Source: Thermomonas alba
Lineage (GTDB): Bacteria; Pseudomonadota; Gammaproteobacteria; Xanthomonadales; Xanthomonadaceae
DNA: 64,000 nt
NCBI RefSeq assembly: GCF_022419205.1
Contig: NZ_JAJOZU010000005.1
Coordinates: 62,001-126,000, forward strand
Direction: 5' to 3'
The translations under genes and the position numbers were made by a program. Shown in pieces: positions 51,224 through 63,027 of the stretch (within the stretch, counting starts at the first letter, position 1; each line of letters opens with the position of its first letter). The notes beneath the pieces are model-generated. The model was not told where the DNA came from and made no database searches. It was given only the letters and a program-made list of their open reading frames with translations.

Positions 51224-51529
51224 TTACCAGCTAGCCTTGCGCAGCCCCGGAACGTCGCCACGCATGGTGGCCTCGCGCAGCTTGTTGCGGCCCAGGCCGA
51301 ACTTGCTGTAGACGGCGCGCGGACGACCGCTCAGGACACAGCGGGTGGTCTGTCGGCATGGCGAGGAATCGCGCGGCAACTTCTGCAGCTTGATGGAAGC
51401 CGCCATCTTCTCCTCGTAAGACGCCTCCTGGCTGGAGAGAATCTTCTTCAGCGCCTCGCGCTTGGCGGCATGCTGCTTGGCCAGCTTGGCGCGCTTGGCC
51501 TCGCGGTTGATCATGGAAGTCTTGGCCAT
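51224..51529 (-). CDS. rpsN: 30S ribosomal protein S14 (zinc-free type)
   Basis: 101 residues, long form. '[20 protein letters not shown]' and the end '[13 protein letters not shown]' identify it. It has only two cysteines ('[10 protein letters not shown]'), not the four of the zinc-binding short form, so it should work without zinc. Confidence 0.97.
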   Translation of the reverse strand: MAKTSMINREAKRAKLAKQHAAKREALKKILSSQEASYEEKMAASIKLQKLPRDSSPCRQTTRCVLSGRPRAVYSKFGLGRNKLREATMRGDVPGLRKASW

Positions 51530-51538
51530 GACGTGTCC

Positions 51539-52081
51539 TTAATTGCGGAACGGGAAGCGGAAGGCCTCGAGCAGGGCCTTGGCCTCGGCATCGGTCTTCG
51601 CAGTCGTGGTGATCGCGATGTCCATGCCGCGCATCGCATCGACGGAGTCGAAATCGATCTCCGGGAAGATGATCTGCTCCTTCACGCCCATGTTGTAGTT
51701 GCCGCGACCATCGAACGAACGGCCGGAGACACCACGGAAATCGCGCACCCGCGGCAACGCGATGTTGATCAGGCGATCGAGGAACTCGTACATGTGCGCG
51801 CGGCGCAGGGTCACCTTGCAGCCGATCGGCCAGCCGTCACGGATCTTGAACGAGGCAACCGAAATGCGGGATTTGGTCACCACCGGCTTCTGGCCGGCGA
51901 TCTTGGCCATGTCGGCCACCGCATTCTCCAGCACTTTCTTGTTGGTGGCAGCCTCGCCCACGCCCATGTTGAGCGTGATCTTGACGAGCTTGGGGACTTC
52001 CATCGGATTGGTGTAGCCGAACTGCTTCATCAGCTTCGGCACCACTTCGTCCTTGTAAAACTTCTCGAGTCGGGTGGTCAT
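51539..52081 (-). CDS. rplE: 50S ribosomal protein L5
   Basis: 180 residues; 5S rRNA and P-site tRNA contact. '[20 protein letters not shown]', '[20 protein letters not shown]' and '[19 protein letters not shown]' variants identify it. One base from rplX's stop. Confidence 0.98.
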   Translation of the reverse strand: MTTRLEKFYKDEVVPKLMKQFGYTNPMEVPKLVKITLNMGVGEAATNKKVLENAVADMAKIAGQKPVVTKSRISVASFKIRDGWPIGCKVTLRRAHMYEFLDRLINIALPRVRDFRGVSGRSFDGRGNYNMGVKEQIIFPEIDFDSVDAMRGMDIAITTTAKTDAEAKALLEAFRFPFRN

Positions 52082-52082
52082 G

Positions 52083-52397
52083 TCAGATGGCCTCGCCGCT
52101 GGAGCGGAACACGCGGATACGCTTTCCATTCTCCAGCACCTTGGTGGCAACGCGCTCGCCCTTGCCCGTCGCCGGGTTGTAGAGCATCACGTTGGAAATG
52201 TGGATCGACGCCTCGCGCTCGACCACGCCGCCGGGCTGCCCGGTCTGCGGGTTGGGCTTGGTATGGCGCTTGACCAGGTTCAGATTGGCGACATACACGC
52301 GATCACCTACCACGCGCAGGACTTCGCCAGTCTGGCCCTTGATCTTCTTGTTGCCGGTGATGACGATCACCTGATCGCCCTTGCGGATACGGTTCAT
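52083..52397 (-). CDS. rplX: 50S ribosomal protein L24
   Basis: 104 residues; assembly initiator protein with KOW motif ('[20 protein letters not shown]'). The end '[14 protein letters not shown]' fits the family. Confidence 0.97.
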   Translation of the reverse strand: MNRIRKGDQVIVITGNKKIKGQTGEVLRVVGDRVYVANLNLVKRHTKPNPQTGQPGGVVEREASIHISNVMLYNPATGKGERVATKVLENGKRIRVFRSSGEAI

Positions 52398-52414
52398 GTT
52401 CTTGCTTCCTCCGC

Positions 52415-52783
52415 TCAGAGCACTTCAGGCGCCAGCGAGACGATCTTCATGAACTTCTCGGTACGAAGTTCGCGAGTCACGGGCCCAAAGATGCGGGTAC
52501 CGATCGGCTCATGCTTGTTGTTCAGCAGCACCGCCGCATTGCCGTCGAAGCGGATCAGCGAACCGTCGGGACGACGCACGCCCTTGCGGGTGCGCACCAC
52601 CACGGCGTTGTACACGTCACCCTTCTTCACCTTGCCGCGCGGGATGGCTTCCTTCACCGACACCTTGATGATGTCACCGATGCCGGCATAGCGACGCTTG
52701 GAGCCGCCCAGCACCTTGATGCACATCAGTTCCTTGGCACCCGAGTTGTCGGCAACGTCGAGAAAGCTCTGCATCTGGATCAT
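52415..52783 (-). CDS. rplN: 50S ribosomal protein L14
   Basis: 122 residues as in E. coli. '[20 protein letters not shown]' at the start and '[20 protein letters not shown]' identify it. Confidence 0.98.
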   Translation of the reverse strand: MIQMQSFLDVADNSGAKELMCIKVLGGSKRRYAGIGDIIKVSVKEAIPRGKVKKGDVYNAVVVRTRKGVRRPDGSLIRFDGNAAVLLNNKHEPIGTRIFGPVTRELRTEKFMKIVSLAPEVL

Positions 52784-52799
52784 GGCTTGTCTCTCCTGC

Positions 52800-53063
52800 T
52801 TACTCGGAGGCGCGGGTGATGATCTCCACCACGCGCCAGTTCTTGGTCTTGGACAGCGGTGCACATTCGGCCACGCGCACGAAATCACCTTCGTTGCACG
52901 CATTGTCGGCATCATGTGCATGCAGCTTGGTCGAACGGCGGATGTACTTGCCGTACAGCGCATGCTTGACCTGGCGCTCGACGAGCACCGTCACGGTCTT
53001 GTCCATCTTGTTGCTGATCACACGCCCTTCGACCGTGTGCAGCTTCTTGGTTTGTTCGGTCAT
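52800..53063 (-). CDS. rpsQ: 30S ribosomal protein S17
   Basis: 87 residues. '[20 protein letters not shown]', '[15 protein letters not shown]' and '[17 protein letters not shown]' are typical. Confidence 0.97.
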   Translation of the reverse strand: MTEQTKKLHTVEGRVISNKMDKTVTVLVERQVKHALYGKYIRRSTKLHAHDADNACNEGDFVRVAECAPLSKTKNWRVVEIITRASE

Positions 53064-53075
53064 GGCGGCCGTTCC

Positions 53076-53267
53076 TTACTTCATCTGGCCAAGCAGCGTG
53101 TTGACGCGAGCGATCTCGCGGCGCACGCGGCGGGGCTCATGGATCTTGGACGGAGGCAGCTGGCCGGTGGCCTTCTGCATGCGCAGCGCAAAACGCTCCT
53201 TGTGCAGCTCAGCCAGGTGGGCCTTCAGTTCGTCCGCCGACTTTTGACGCAGTTGCTTGAGTTCCAT
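53076..53267 (-). CDS. rpmC: 50S ribosomal protein L29
   Basis: 63 residues, helical hairpin near the exit tunnel. '[20 protein letters not shown]' and '[13 protein letters not shown]' identify it. Its first base overlaps the rplP stop by one base. Confidence 0.97.
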   Translation of the reverse strand: MELKQLRQKSADELKAHLAELHKERFALRMQKATGQLPPSKIHEPRRVRREIARVNTLLGQMK

Positions 53268-53680
53268 CAGCGCACCGTCCGGGTCACGAATTGAGTGGTG
53301 ACCGAGAGCTTGGCCGCGGCCAGGCGGAACGCTTCGCGCGCCACCTCTTCGCTCACGCCCTCGATTTCATAGATCATGCGACCGGGCTGCACCAGCGCCA
53401 CCCAGTACTCCACATTGCCCTTACCGGCGCCCATGCGGACCTCGATCGGCTTCTTGGTGATCGGCTTGTCAGGAAACACCCGAATCCACATCTTGCCGCC
53501 GCGCTTGACGTAGCGGCTGATGGAACGGCGGGCGGCCTCGATCTGACGCGCCGTGAGCTGCCCGTGGGAAGTTGCGCGCAGGCCATACTCACCGAAGCTG
53601 ACGGCGTTTCCGCTCCAGCTCAGGCCCTCGTTACGGCCCTTGTGGACCTTGCGGTATTTGGTTCGCTTGGGTTGCAGCAT
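53267..53680 (-). CDS. rplP: 50S ribosomal protein L16
   Basis: 137 residues. '[20 protein letters not shown]', '[20 protein letters not shown]' and '[20 protein letters not shown]' are diagnostic. Confidence 0.98.
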   Translation of the reverse strand: MLQPKRTKYRKVHKGRNEGLSWSGNAVSFGEYGLRATSHGQLTARQIEAARRSISRYVKRGGKMWIRVFPDKPITKKPIEVRMGAGKGNVEYWVALVQPGRMIYEIEGVSEEVAREAFRLAAAKLSVTTQFVTRTVR

Positions 53681-53683
53681 GGT

Positions 53684-54442
53684 TTATTCCCTCGCTTCGC
53701 CGCGCTCGGCGCGGTCGCCACGGTCGCGACGCGGGCCACGTGGACGCTCGCGATCACCGCGATCGCTACGCGGCGCCGGGCCGTCGTCCTGCTTTTCCTG
53801 ACCAATCTGGCTGAAATCGAAGATCTCGCCCTTGTAGATCCACACCTTGACGCCAATCACGCCATAAGTGGTCTTCGCCTCGGCAAAGCCGTAGTCGATG
53901 TCGGCGCGCAAGGTGTGCAGCGGCACGCGACCTTCGCGGTACCACTCCGAGCGCGCGATCTCGGCGCCGTTCAAGCGGCCGGCCACATTGACCTTGATGC
54001 CCAACGCGCCCAGACGCATGGCATTGCCGACCGCACGCTTCATCGCGCGACGGAACATGATGCGACGCTCCAGCTGCTGCGCGATGGACTCAGCCACCAG
54101 CTGCGCATCGAGCTCAGGCTTACGCACCTCGGTGACATTGATGTGCGCCGGCACGCCGAGCACGTCGGAGACTTCCTTGCGCAGCTTCTCGATATCCTCG
54201 CCACGCTTGCCGATCACCAAGCCCGGTCGAGCCGTATGGATGGTGACACGCGCATTATTGGCCGGACGCTCGATCAGGATCTTGCTGATCCCCGCCTGCG
54301 CCAGCTTCTTGCGCAGCATGTCGCGGACCTTGAGGTCGCCCGCGAGAAACTCTGCAAACTGCTTCTTGCCGGCGTACCACTTGGAGTTCCAGTCCTTGGC
54401 GATGCCCAGGCGGATGCCGATCGGATTGACTTTGTGACCCAT
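53684..54442 (-). CDS. rpsC: 30S ribosomal protein S3
   Basis: 252 residues; mRNA entry-site protein with KH domain ('[20 protein letters not shown]'). The last 25 or so residues are an Arg/Gly/Asp-rich tail with repeated RGDR ('[20 protein letters not shown]'), longer than the E. coli protein by about 19. Confidence 0.98.
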   Translation of the reverse strand: MGHKVNPIGIRLGIAKDWNSKWYAGKKQFAEFLAGDLKVRDMLRKKLAQAGISKILIERPANNARVTIHTARPGLVIGKRGEDIEKLRKEVSDVLGVPAHINVTEVRKPELDAQLVAESIAQQLERRIMFRRAMKRAVGNAMRLGALGIKVNVAGRLNGAEIARSEWYREGRVPLHTLRADIDYGFAEAKTTYGVIGVKVWIYKGEIFDFSQIGQEKQDDGPAPRSDRGDRERPRGPRRDRGDRAERGEARE

Positions 54443-54444
54443 GA

Positions 54445-54780
54445 TTAGTTGCCCTCGCCCACGACCACGGTGATGTGGCTGGTGCGCTTGGTGATGCGCG
54501 TGCCACGGCCCTTTGCACGCGCCATGAAGCGCTTCAACGCGGGACCTTCATCGACCATGATGGCCTTGATCTTCAGTGCGTCCGCATCTGCACCTGCATT
54601 GTTCTCGGCGTTGGAGGCGGCGGAAAACACGACCTTGTAGATCATGCCTGCCGCCTTCTTGTCGGAGAACTTCAGCAGGTCGAGCGCGCGCGCCACGGGC
54701 AGACCACGCACCTGATCCGCGACCAGACGGGCCTTCTGCGGGGAGATGCGCGCGGTGCGCAGGATTGCCTTCGCTTCCAT
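54445..54780 (-). CDS. rplV: 50S ribosomal protein L22
   Basis: 111 residues; lines the exit tunnel. '[20 protein letters not shown]' and '[19 protein letters not shown]' identify it. The ATG was chosen because AAGGAG lies six bases upstream; an ATG six bases earlier directly touches the Shine-Dalgarno. Confidence 0.97.
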   Translation of the reverse strand: MEAKAILRTARISPQKARLVADQVRGLPVARALDLLKFSDKKAAGMIYKVVFSAASNAENNAGADADALKIKAIMVDEGPALKRFMARAKGRGTRITKRTSHITVVVGEGN

Positions 54781-54790
54781 CGTCATCTCC

Positions 54791-55057
54791 TTACTTCGAC
54801 TTCTTATCGCCGCCATGACCCTTGAACGTGCGGGTCACGGCGAACTCACCAAGCTTGTGGCCGACCATGTTTTCATTGATCAGCACCGGGACATGGTTTT
54901 TGCCGTTGTGCACGGCGATGGTCAACCCGATCATTTCCGGCAGGATCGTCGAGCGACGCGACCAGGTCTTGATCGGCTTCTTGTTGCTGCCCGCAGCTTC
55001 CACCTTTTTCAGCAGGTGATGGTCGATGAACGGGCCTTTTTTGAGTGAACGTGCCAT
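54791..55057 (-). CDS. rpsS: 30S ribosomal protein S19
   Basis: 88 residues. '[20 protein letters not shown]', '[20 protein letters not shown]' and '[20 protein letters not shown]' are diagnostic. Confidence 0.98.
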   Translation of the reverse strand: MARSLKKGPFIDHHLLKKVEAAGSNKKPIKTWSRRSTILPEMIGLTIAVHNGKNHVPVLINENMVGHKLGEFAVTRTFKGHGGDKKSK

Positions 55058-55063
55058 TGCCGA

Positions 55064-55891
55064 TTAACTCCTGCGGTCGCGCACGATGAACTGCTGGGTG
55101 CGCTTGTTCTTGCGGGTCTTGTAGCCCTTGGTCGGCACGCCCCACGGCGTGACCGGATGCGGGTTGCCCTGACCGGCCTTACCCTCACCACCACCATGCG
55201 GGTGATCGACCGGGTTCATGGCCGCGCCGCGAACGGTCGGGCGCACGCCGCGCCAGCGCTTGGCACCCGCCTTGCCCAGCTTCTCCAGGCCATGCTCGTC
55301 GTTACCTACCTCACCAATGGTGGCGCGGCATTCGGCCGGCACCTTGCGCATCTCGCCGGAGCGCAGACGCAGAGTGGCATACACACCCTCGCGCGCCACC
55401 AGCTGCACGCCAGCACCAGCCGCGCGGGCGAGCTGGGCACCCTTGCCCGGCTTCATCTCCACGCAGTGCACGGTGGAGCCGACCGGGATGTTGCGCAGCG
55501 GAAGCGCATTGCCAGGCTTGATCGGCACATCGCGGCCGGACATCACCTGGTCGCCCGCCTTCAACCCCTTCGGCGCGATGATGTAGCGACGCTCACCGTC
55601 GGCATAGCACAGCAGCGCGATGTGCGCAGTCCGATTGGGATCGTACTCGATGCGCTCGACGCGCGCCGGAATACCTTCCTTGTCGCGCTTGAAGTCGATG
55701 ATGCGGTAGTGGTGCTTGTGACCACCGCCGATATGGCGGGTGGTGATGCGACCATGGTGGTTGCGTCCACCGGTCTTGGTCTGCTTTTCCACCAGCGCGG
55801 CGTATGGCGCCCCCTTATGCAGATCGGGCGTCACCACGCGAACCGCGCTGCGGCGGCCGGCAGAGGTGGGCTTGAATGTCATCAGTGCCAT
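55064..55891 (-). CDS. rplB: 50S ribosomal protein L2
   Basis: 275 residues; peptidyl-transferase region. '[20 protein letters not shown]' and '[20 protein letters not shown]' contain the conserved histidine. GAGGAG precedes the ATG. Confidence 0.98.
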   Translation of the reverse strand: MALMTFKPTSAGRRSAVRVVTPDLHKGAPYAALVEKQTKTGGRNHHGRITTRHIGGGHKHHYRIIDFKRDKEGIPARVERIEYDPNRTAHIALLCYADGERRYIIAPKGLKAGDQVMSGRDVPIKPGNALPLRNIPVGSTVHCVEMKPGKGAQLARAAGAGVQLVAREGVYATLRLRSGEMRKVPAECRATIGEVGNDEHGLEKLGKAGAKRWRGVRPTVRGAAMNPVDHPHGGGEGKAGQGNPHPVTPWGVPTKGYKTRKNKRTQQFIVRDRRS

Positions 55892-55902
55892 GGACTTGCT
55901 CC

Positions 55903-56199
55903 TCAGGCCGAGACGGTCATGACGTCGATCGCCTGACCTTCGGCCAGGGTGACATATGCCTTGCGCCAGTCGCCGCGGCGCCCCTGGCGGAACTTGAAGG
56001 ACTTGGACTTACCCTTCACGTTCACCACGTTCACTGCCTCGACCTTGACGTCGAAAATCTTCTCGACCGCAGCCTTCACGTCGGCCTTGGTCGCGGTCTT
56101 GGCGACCTCGAAGACGTATTGATTGGAGACCTCCTGCAGGCGCGCGGTCTTTTCGGACACGCGCGGCGCACGGATCACTTCGTACAGATTGGCGCTCAT
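55903..56199 (-). CDS. rplW: 50S ribosomal protein L23
   Basis: 98 residues; exit-tunnel docking site for trigger factor and SRP. '[20 protein letters not shown]' and '[20 protein letters not shown]' identify it. Its ATG overlaps the rplD stop by four bases. Confidence 0.97.
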   Translation of the reverse strand: MSANLYEVIRAPRVSEKTARLQEVSNQYVFEVAKTATKADVKAAVEKIFDVKVEAVNVVNVKGKSKSFKFRQGRRGDWRKAYVTLAEGQAIDVMTVSA

Positions 56200-56798
56200 G
56201 CCAGCCACTCCTCGATCTTCTTCACCGCATCGGTGGTGACCACCACGGTGTCGGCACTCACCAGCGTGACCGGATCCAGCCCCTGCACGTCGCGCACCTG
56301 CACGTACGGCAGGTTGCGAGCGGAGAGGTAGAGATTGTCGCTCGCATCCTCAGTCACGATCAGCGGACGCTGGCCAACCTTCAGCTCGGCCAACTTGGCG
56401 ACCAAGCCCTTGGTCTTCGGCGCATCCACATCGAAGGCCTCCACTACCGTGATGCGGCCCTGACGATTGAGCTCGGACAGAATCGTCGCGATCGCCGCAC
56501 GGTACATCTTGCGGTTCACTTTCTGCGCGAAGCTGCGCGGCTTGGCCGCAAAGGTGACGCCGCCGCCAACGAAGATCGGCGCGGTCAGGGCGCCATGACG
56601 GGCGCCGCCGCCCTTCTGCCGCTTCGACTTCTTGGTGGTGCCGTTGACTTCCGAACGGGTCTTCTGCGCCTTGGTGCCGGCGCGCGCCGCGTTGCGGTAA
56701 GCGACGACGACCTGATGCACCAGATCTTCATTGAAGGCCCGACCGAACACGGCGTCGGACACGGCGAGCGTGCTGCCGCCATTGATATTCAGTTCCAT
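56196..56798 (-). CDS. rplD: 50S ribosomal protein L4
   Basis: 200 residues; in enterobacteria also autoregulates the S10 operon. '[20 protein letters not shown]' is the loop reaching the exit tunnel, followed by '[20 protein letters not shown]'. Coupled to rplW by ATGA. Confidence 0.97.
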   Translation of the reverse strand: MELNINGGSTLAVSDAVFGRAFNEDLVHQVVVAYRNAARAGTKAQKTRSEVNGTTKKSKRQKGGGARHGALTAPIFVGGGVTFAAKPRSFAQKVNRKMYRAAIATILSELNRQGRITVVEAFDVDAPKTKGLVAKLAELKVGQRPLIVTEDASDNLYLSARNLPYVQVRDVQGLDPVTLVSADTVVVTTDAVKKIEEWLA

Positions 56799-56800
56799 GA

Positions 56801-57457
56801 TCAGACTCCCTTACTGGTCGGGCGCACGATCACATCGCCACCCGGCGCGCCGGGGACTGCGCCACGCACGGCGATCAAACCGCGCTCGGCGTCCACCTTG
56901 ACGACCTGGAGGTTTTGAGTGGTCTGGGTGACATGCCCCATGTGACCCGCCATCTTCTTGCCCGGGAACACGCGGCCCGGGGTCTGGCGCTGACCAATCG
57001 AACCCGGCGCACGATGAGACAGCGAGTTACCGTGACTCGCATCACCCATGGTGAAGTTCCAGCGCTTGACAGTCCCCTGGAAGCCCTTGCCCTTGGTGAC
57101 GCCCTGGACATCGACCCGCTGACCGACCTGGAAGATATCGGCCTTGATCTCACCCCCCACCTGGAAGTTGCCGATTTGATCGGGTTCCACGCGCAGCTCC
57201 CACAGGCCGCGCCCCGCCTCGACCTTGGCCTTGGCCAAGTGCCCCGCTTCCGGCTTGGTGAGCAGACTGGCGCGCTTGACGCCAACGGTCACCTGGACGG
57301 CGCTATAGCCATCGGTTTCAACGGTCTTGATCTGGGTGATGCGATTCGGCGTAGCCTCGATCAACGTCACCGGCACGGACTTGCCATCCTCGGTGAACAT
57401 GCGGCTCATGCCAGCCTTACGGCCGACGATGCCGAGCGAATACTTCTTCGCGCTCAT
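56801..57457 (-). CDS. rplC: 50S ribosomal protein L3
   Basis: 218 residues. '[20 protein letters not shown]' at the start and '[20 protein letters not shown]' with 'KKMAGHMG' near the peptidyl-transferase centre identify it. Confidence 0.98.
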   Translation of the reverse strand: MSAKKYSLGIVGRKAGMSRMFTEDGKSVPVTLIEATPNRITQIKTVETDGYSAVQVTVGVKRASLLTKPEAGHLAKAKVEAGRGLWELRVEPDQIGNFQVGGEIKADIFQVGQRVDVQGVTKGKGFQGTVKRWNFTMGDASHGNSLSHRAPGSIGQRQTPGRVFPGKKMAGHMGHVTQTTQNLQVVKVDAERGLIAVRGAVPGAPGGDVIVRPTSKGV

Positions 57458-57468
57458 CCGTGGCCTCC

Positions 57469-57780
57469 TCAGGTCAACTTGATCTGAACGTCGACGCCAG
57501 CCGCCAGCTCGAGCTTCATCAGCGCGTCCACGGTCTTGTCATTGGGGTCGACGATGTCGAGCACGCGCTTGTGCGTGCGGGTTTCGTACTGGTCGCGCGC
57601 ATCCTTGTCGGTATGCGGCGACACCAGCACGGTGTAGCGCTCGATCTTGGTCGGCAGCGGGATCGGACCGCGCACCTGCGCGCCAGTCCGCTTGGCCGTC
57701 TCGACGATCTCGCTGGCCGAACGGTCGATCAAACGATGATCGAATGCCTTCAGCCGGATGCGAATCTTTTGGTCCGCCAT
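57469..57780 (-). CDS. rpsJ: 30S ribosomal protein S10
   Basis: 103 residues; also NusE, a partner of NusB in antitermination. '[20 protein letters not shown]', '[17 protein letters not shown]' and '[20 protein letters not shown]' identify it. First gene of the S10 operon behind a long leader. Confidence 0.98.
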   Translation of the reverse strand: MADQKIRIRLKAFDHRLIDRSASEIVETAKRTGAQVRGPIPLPTKIERYTVLVSPHTDKDARDQYETRTHKRVLDIVDPNDKTVDALMKLELAAGVDVQIKLT

Positions 57781-58235
57781 GGGAGGAATGCCTCGTATCT
57801 AAAGAGCGACAGGCGTGACGGCATTGCATGCGCCACACCCCGTGAATACCGCTGATGATGCCTGCGTCCTGCACGGACCCACTGGGCCCCAAATATCCGC
57901 CAGGCTTTCAATGAACGCGCCGAAAGGCCCCGCCGATATGCCCCGGACAACTTCCGGGACGGACGAGGCTTTGCCACGCGACATCTCCCTGTCTGGCGAA
58001 CACGAAGCGCATCCTGCGCCTCATTTCGCTCCCTCGGCGACTCACACCGCGCGAGGGTCTTGCATTCTAACGGAAGGAGTCAGGGCTACGCAAGCCCTGA
58101 CCCCGTCTTTTTGTCAAACCCGTTTGTCAAGCCCGCGTCGACCGGAAGCCACTGAAAGCCCAGTTTCCGGCCAAGCACCACGCGGATGACGCGCGGGCCG
58201 CTGCGCGCCGAAGCGCGCACGGCCGCTTCTTTGCA
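57781..58235 (-). other. S10 operon leader and tuf-rpsJ spacer
   Basis: 455 bases without a supported gene. Next to the tuf stop lies a strong hairpin (58196-58224) whose inner part is TGCGCGC-TTCG-GCGCGCA on the minus strand; no U-run follows. A second perfect hairpin (58079-58101) surrounds the -35 of the rpsJ promoter. Upstream of it two TTGACA copies stand 13 bases apart (58112-58117, 58125-58130) without fitting -10 boxes. The transcript leader to rpsJ would be about 275 bases, long enough for an L4-type control element. Confidence 0.6.
58064..58093 (-). promoter_or_regulatory. Candidate promoter of the S10 operon
   Basis: On the minus strand TTGCGT (58088-58093) and TAGAAT (58064-58069) are 18 bases apart. 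TAGAAT matches the -10 consensus at five of six positions. The -35 lies in the loop of a nine-base perfect hairpin, GTCAGGGCT / AGCCCTGAC (58079-58087, 58093-58101). Confidence 0.6.
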
Positions 58236-59426
58236 TTACTTGATGATCTTGGACACCACGCCGGCGCCGACGGTGCGACCGCCCTCACGGATCGCAAAGC
58301 GCAGACCTTCGTCCATCGCCACCGGGTTGATCAGCGTCACCTTCAGCTTCACATTGTCGCCCGGCATCACCATCTCCACACCCTCCGGCAGCTCCACCGC
58401 TCCCGTAATGTCCGTCGTGCGGAAATAGAACTGCGGACGATACCCCTTGAAGAACGGCGTGTGGCGACCACCCTCGTCCTTCGACAGCACGTACACCTCC
58501 GCCTCGAACTCCGTGTGCGGCGTGATCGTGCCAGGCTTCGCCAGCACCTGCCCGCGCTCCACCTCGTCACGCTTGGTGCCGCGCAGCAGCAGACCCGCGT
58601 TGTCGCCCGCCTGCCCCTGATCCAGCAGCTTGCGGAACATCTCAACGCCCGTCACCGTCGTCTTCTGGGTCGGACGAATGCCCACGATCTCGACTTCGTC
58701 ACCCACCTTGATCGTGCCGCGCTCGATTCGACCCGTCACCACCGTGCCGCGACCCGAAATCGAGAACACATCCTCCACCGGCATCAGGAACGGCTTGTCG
58801 ATCGCACGCTCCGGCAGCGGAATCCAGCTGTCCAGCGCCTCCACCAGCTTGATGATCGACGGCACGCCGATCTCCGACTGATCCCCCTCCAGCGCCTTCA
58901 GCGCCGAACCCTTGATGATCGGCGTCTCATCGCCCGGGAAGTCGTACTTGGAGAGCAGGTCGCGCACCTCCATCTCCACCAGCTCCAGCAGCTCAGGATC
59001 GTCCACCATGTCCGCCTTGTTCAGGTAGACCACGATGTACGGCACGCCCACCTGCCGCGCCAGCAAAATGTGCTCACGCGTCTGCGGCATCGGACCGTCC
59101 GCCGCCGAGCACACCAAAATCGCACCGTCCATCTGCGCCGCACCCGTGATCATGTTCTTCACGTAGTCGGCATGCCCAGGGCAGTCCACGTGCGCATAGT
59201 GACGCGTCGGGCTCTCGTACTCCACGTGCGCCGTCGAAATCGTAATGCCGCGCGCCTTCTCCTCCGGCGCCGCGTCAATCTGATCGTACGCCTTGAACTC
59301 ACCGCCGAAACGCTCCGCGCCAATCTTCGTCAGCGCCGCCGTCAGCGTCGTCTTGCCGTGATCCACGTGGCCAATCGTCCCCACGTTCACGTGGGGCTTG
59401 GTGCGCTCGAACTTACCCTTTGCCAT
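58236..59426 (-). CDS. tuf: Elongation factor Tu
   Basis: 396 residues; delivers aminoacyl-tRNA. G1 '[14 protein letters not shown]', '[20 protein letters not shown]', '[20 protein letters not shown]' and the end '[12 protein letters not shown]' are intact. GGAG lies upstream of the ATG. Last gene of the str operon. A second tuf copy, common in this group, is not in the window. Confidence 0.98.
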   Translation of the reverse strand: MAKGKFERTKPHVNVGTIGHVDHGKTTLTAALTKIGAERFGGEFKAYDQIDAAPEEKARGITISTAHVEYESPTRHYAHVDCPGHADYVKNMITGAAQMDGAILVCSAADGPMPQTREHILLARQVGVPYIVVYLNKADMVDDPELLELVEMEVRDLLSKYDFPGDETPIIKGSALKALEGDQSEIGVPSIIKLVEALDSWIPLPERAIDKPFLMPVEDVFSISGRGTVVTGRIERGTIKVGDEVEIVGIRPTQKTTVTGVEMFRKLLDQGQAGDNAGLLLRGTKRDEVERGQVLAKPGTITPHTEFEAEVYVLSKDEGGRHTPFFKGYRPQFYFRTTDITGAVELPEGVEMVMPGDNVKLKVTLINPVAMDEGLRFAIREGGRTVGAGVVSKIIK

Positions 59427-59507
59427 GGTCTTGAACTCCGCAATCAGAGGTTGGAAATCGGAATACCAGCTCGCGGAACGCTGAGCGTCCCGCAGCCAGT
59501 AGGATAC

Positions 59508-61631
<2,124 letters not shown>

Positions 61632-61665
61632 AGGAGCCTCTCAATGATTTCGGATTTCGGAATGA

Positions 61666-61693
61666 CCGGAGGCCGCCTTGCGGCGGCTTCCGG
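61666..61693 (-). other. Hairpin in the rpsG-fusA spacer
   Basis: Twelve-base stem CCGGAGGCCGCC / GGCGGCTTCCGG with one G-T pair and a TTGC loop, 35 bases before the fusA start. It may affect fusA expression; it is not followed by a U-run. Confidence 0.55.
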
Positions 61694-61767
61694 GGATGCG
61701 CGAACCTTGCGGATCGCAACCGGGAGCCAGCGACACAGGGGCGGCCAGCTTCACGGAGCGCCGGCGA

Positions 61768-62235
61768 TTACCAGCGGTAGTGCGCAAATGCCTTGTTGGC
61801 ATCCGCCATGCGGTGGGTTTCCTCGCGCTTCTTGATCGCGCCGCCGCGATTCTCGGAAGCATCGATCAATTCACCCGCCAGCTTGCGAGGCATGCTGTTT
61901 TCGCCACGCTTGCGCGCCGACTCGATCACCCAGCGCATCGCCAGCGCCATGCGACGCGAAGCCCGCACTTCCACCGGCACCTGGTAGGTCGCGCCACCGA
62001 CACGGCGGGACTTGACCTCGACCGTGGGCGCGACATTCCCAAGCGCCTTCTCGACCAGTTCGAGAGGGTTCGGGTTCTTCTCACCGATCACCTCCATCGC
62101 GCCATACACGATCTTTTCGGCGACCGACTTCTTGCCGCTCTTCATCACCATATTGATGAAGCGGGCAATGGTTTCACTTCCGTGCTTCGGATCCGGCAGC
62201 ACCGAACGCTGCGGAGTATTGCCTTTACGGGACAT
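61768..62235 (-). CDS. rpsG: 30S ribosomal protein S7
   Basis: 155 residues; organises the 3' domain of 16S rRNA and in E. coli represses its own operon. '[20 protein letters not shown]' and '[17 protein letters not shown]' type motifs identify it. The ATG '[20 protein letters not shown]' matches the family start. Confidence 0.98.
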   Translation of the reverse strand: MSRKGNTPQRSVLPDPKHGSETIARFINMVMKSGKKSVAEKIVYGAMEVIGEKNPNPLELVEKALGNVAPTVEVKSRRVGGATYQVPVEVRASRRMALAMRWVIESARKRGENSMPRKLAGELIDASENRGGAIKKREETHRMADANKAFAHYRW

Positions 62236-62324
62236 GTTGCTTCTCTCGTAGAGCGGGCCAGAGCCCACCGTTATGCTGCGTGGTTGGATCCGTCACCAGC
62301 GAATACCGCCAGGACGGCCGCCTA

Positions 62325-62699
62325 TCAGGACTTCGGACGCTTGGCGCCGTACTTCGAGCGCCCCTGCTTGCGCTTGGTGACGCCAGCAGCATCCAACGCG
62401 CCACGCACGGTGTGATAACGCACGCCCGGCAGATCCTTGACGCGCCCACCGCGAATCAGGACCACGCTGTGCTCCTGCAGGTTGTGACCTTCGCCACCAA
62501 TGTAGGAAATCACCTCATAGCCATTGGTCAGGCGCACCTTGGCCACCTTACGCAGCGCCGAGTTCGGCTTCTTCGGGGTGGTGGTGTACACGCGGGTGCA
62601 AACGCCACGCCGTTGCGGGCAGTTCGCCAATGCCGGCGAGGCGCTCTTGTATTTTTCCGGACTGCGCGGCTTGCGCACGAGCTGGTTGATCGTTGCCAT
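62325..62699 (-). CDS. rpsL: 30S ribosomal protein S12
   Basis: 124 residues; decoding-centre protein. The streptomycin-determining regions carry wild-type lysines: '[20 protein letters not shown]' and '[17 protein letters not shown]'. First gene of the str operon behind a strong promoter. In E. coli the S7 control site lies in the rpsL-rpsG gap; here that gap is 89 bases. Confidence 0.98.
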   Translation of the reverse strand: MATINQLVRKPRSPEKYKSASPALANCPQRRGVCTRVYTTTPKKPNSALRKVAKVRLTNGYEVISYIGGEGHNLQEHSVVLIRGGRVKDLPGVRYHTVRGALDAAGVTKRKQGRSKYGAKRPKS

Positions 62700-62959
62700 T
62701 TCAGGGCTCTATAGACGGGCGCAAGGCCCAGATGGAGACAAACGCAGCCGGATGCTTGCGCACACCGGCCAGCCAAAACAAAAACACGGCCAGCGCAAGA
62801 CCTTGCGGCCAAACGCAGCCATGTCGAAAAACCGCGCCTGCCACATCTGCAGCAGATCGCGATTCATCTGCGATCCCGTCCTTCCTGGACCCAACACGAG
62901 GCGCGTCCTGCGACCTCTTTTGGTGATCTGGATGGCAGTTCGCCATCAAAAGCATTGGG
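62700..62959 (-). other. str operon leader
   Basis: About 254 transcribed bases expected between the promoter and rpsL. Open frames present here are short and have no recognisable product. It is less GC-rich than its surroundings. No clear hairpin was picked out by eye. Confidence 0.5.
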
Positions 62960-62988
62960 ATTATAGGCGTGCAACCTGCGGCTGACAA
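62960..62988 (-). promoter_or_regulatory. Sigma-70 promoter of the str operon
   Basis: On the minus strand TTGTCA (62983-62988) and a perfect TATAAT (62960-62965) are 17 bases apart, the best promoter match in the window. Its -35 touches the base of the rpoC terminator hairpin. Confidence 0.8.
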
Positions 62989-63017
62989 GCCCCGCCCGGT
63001 AGCGACCGGGCGGGGCT
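62988..63017 (-). terminator. Hairpin terminator after rpoC
   Basis: Perfect 13-base stem AGCCCCGCCCGGT / ACCGGGCGGGGCT with a four-base loop, ten bases beyond the rpoC stop. Only TTGT follows on the minus strand, and those bases also form the -35 of the next promoter. Confidence 0.75.
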
Positions 63018-63027
63018 GCGCCGCGAA

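Noticed and set aside
58079-58113. Hairpin followed by TTTTT on the plus strand, looking like a rightward terminator
   Set aside because: No plus-strand gene ends nearby. The hairpin overlaps the minus-strand rpsJ promoter, which explains the element better.
62700-62959. A short leader peptide or small gene upstream of rpsL
   Set aside because: Several short frames exist but none has a convincing ribosome-binding site or recognisable product.
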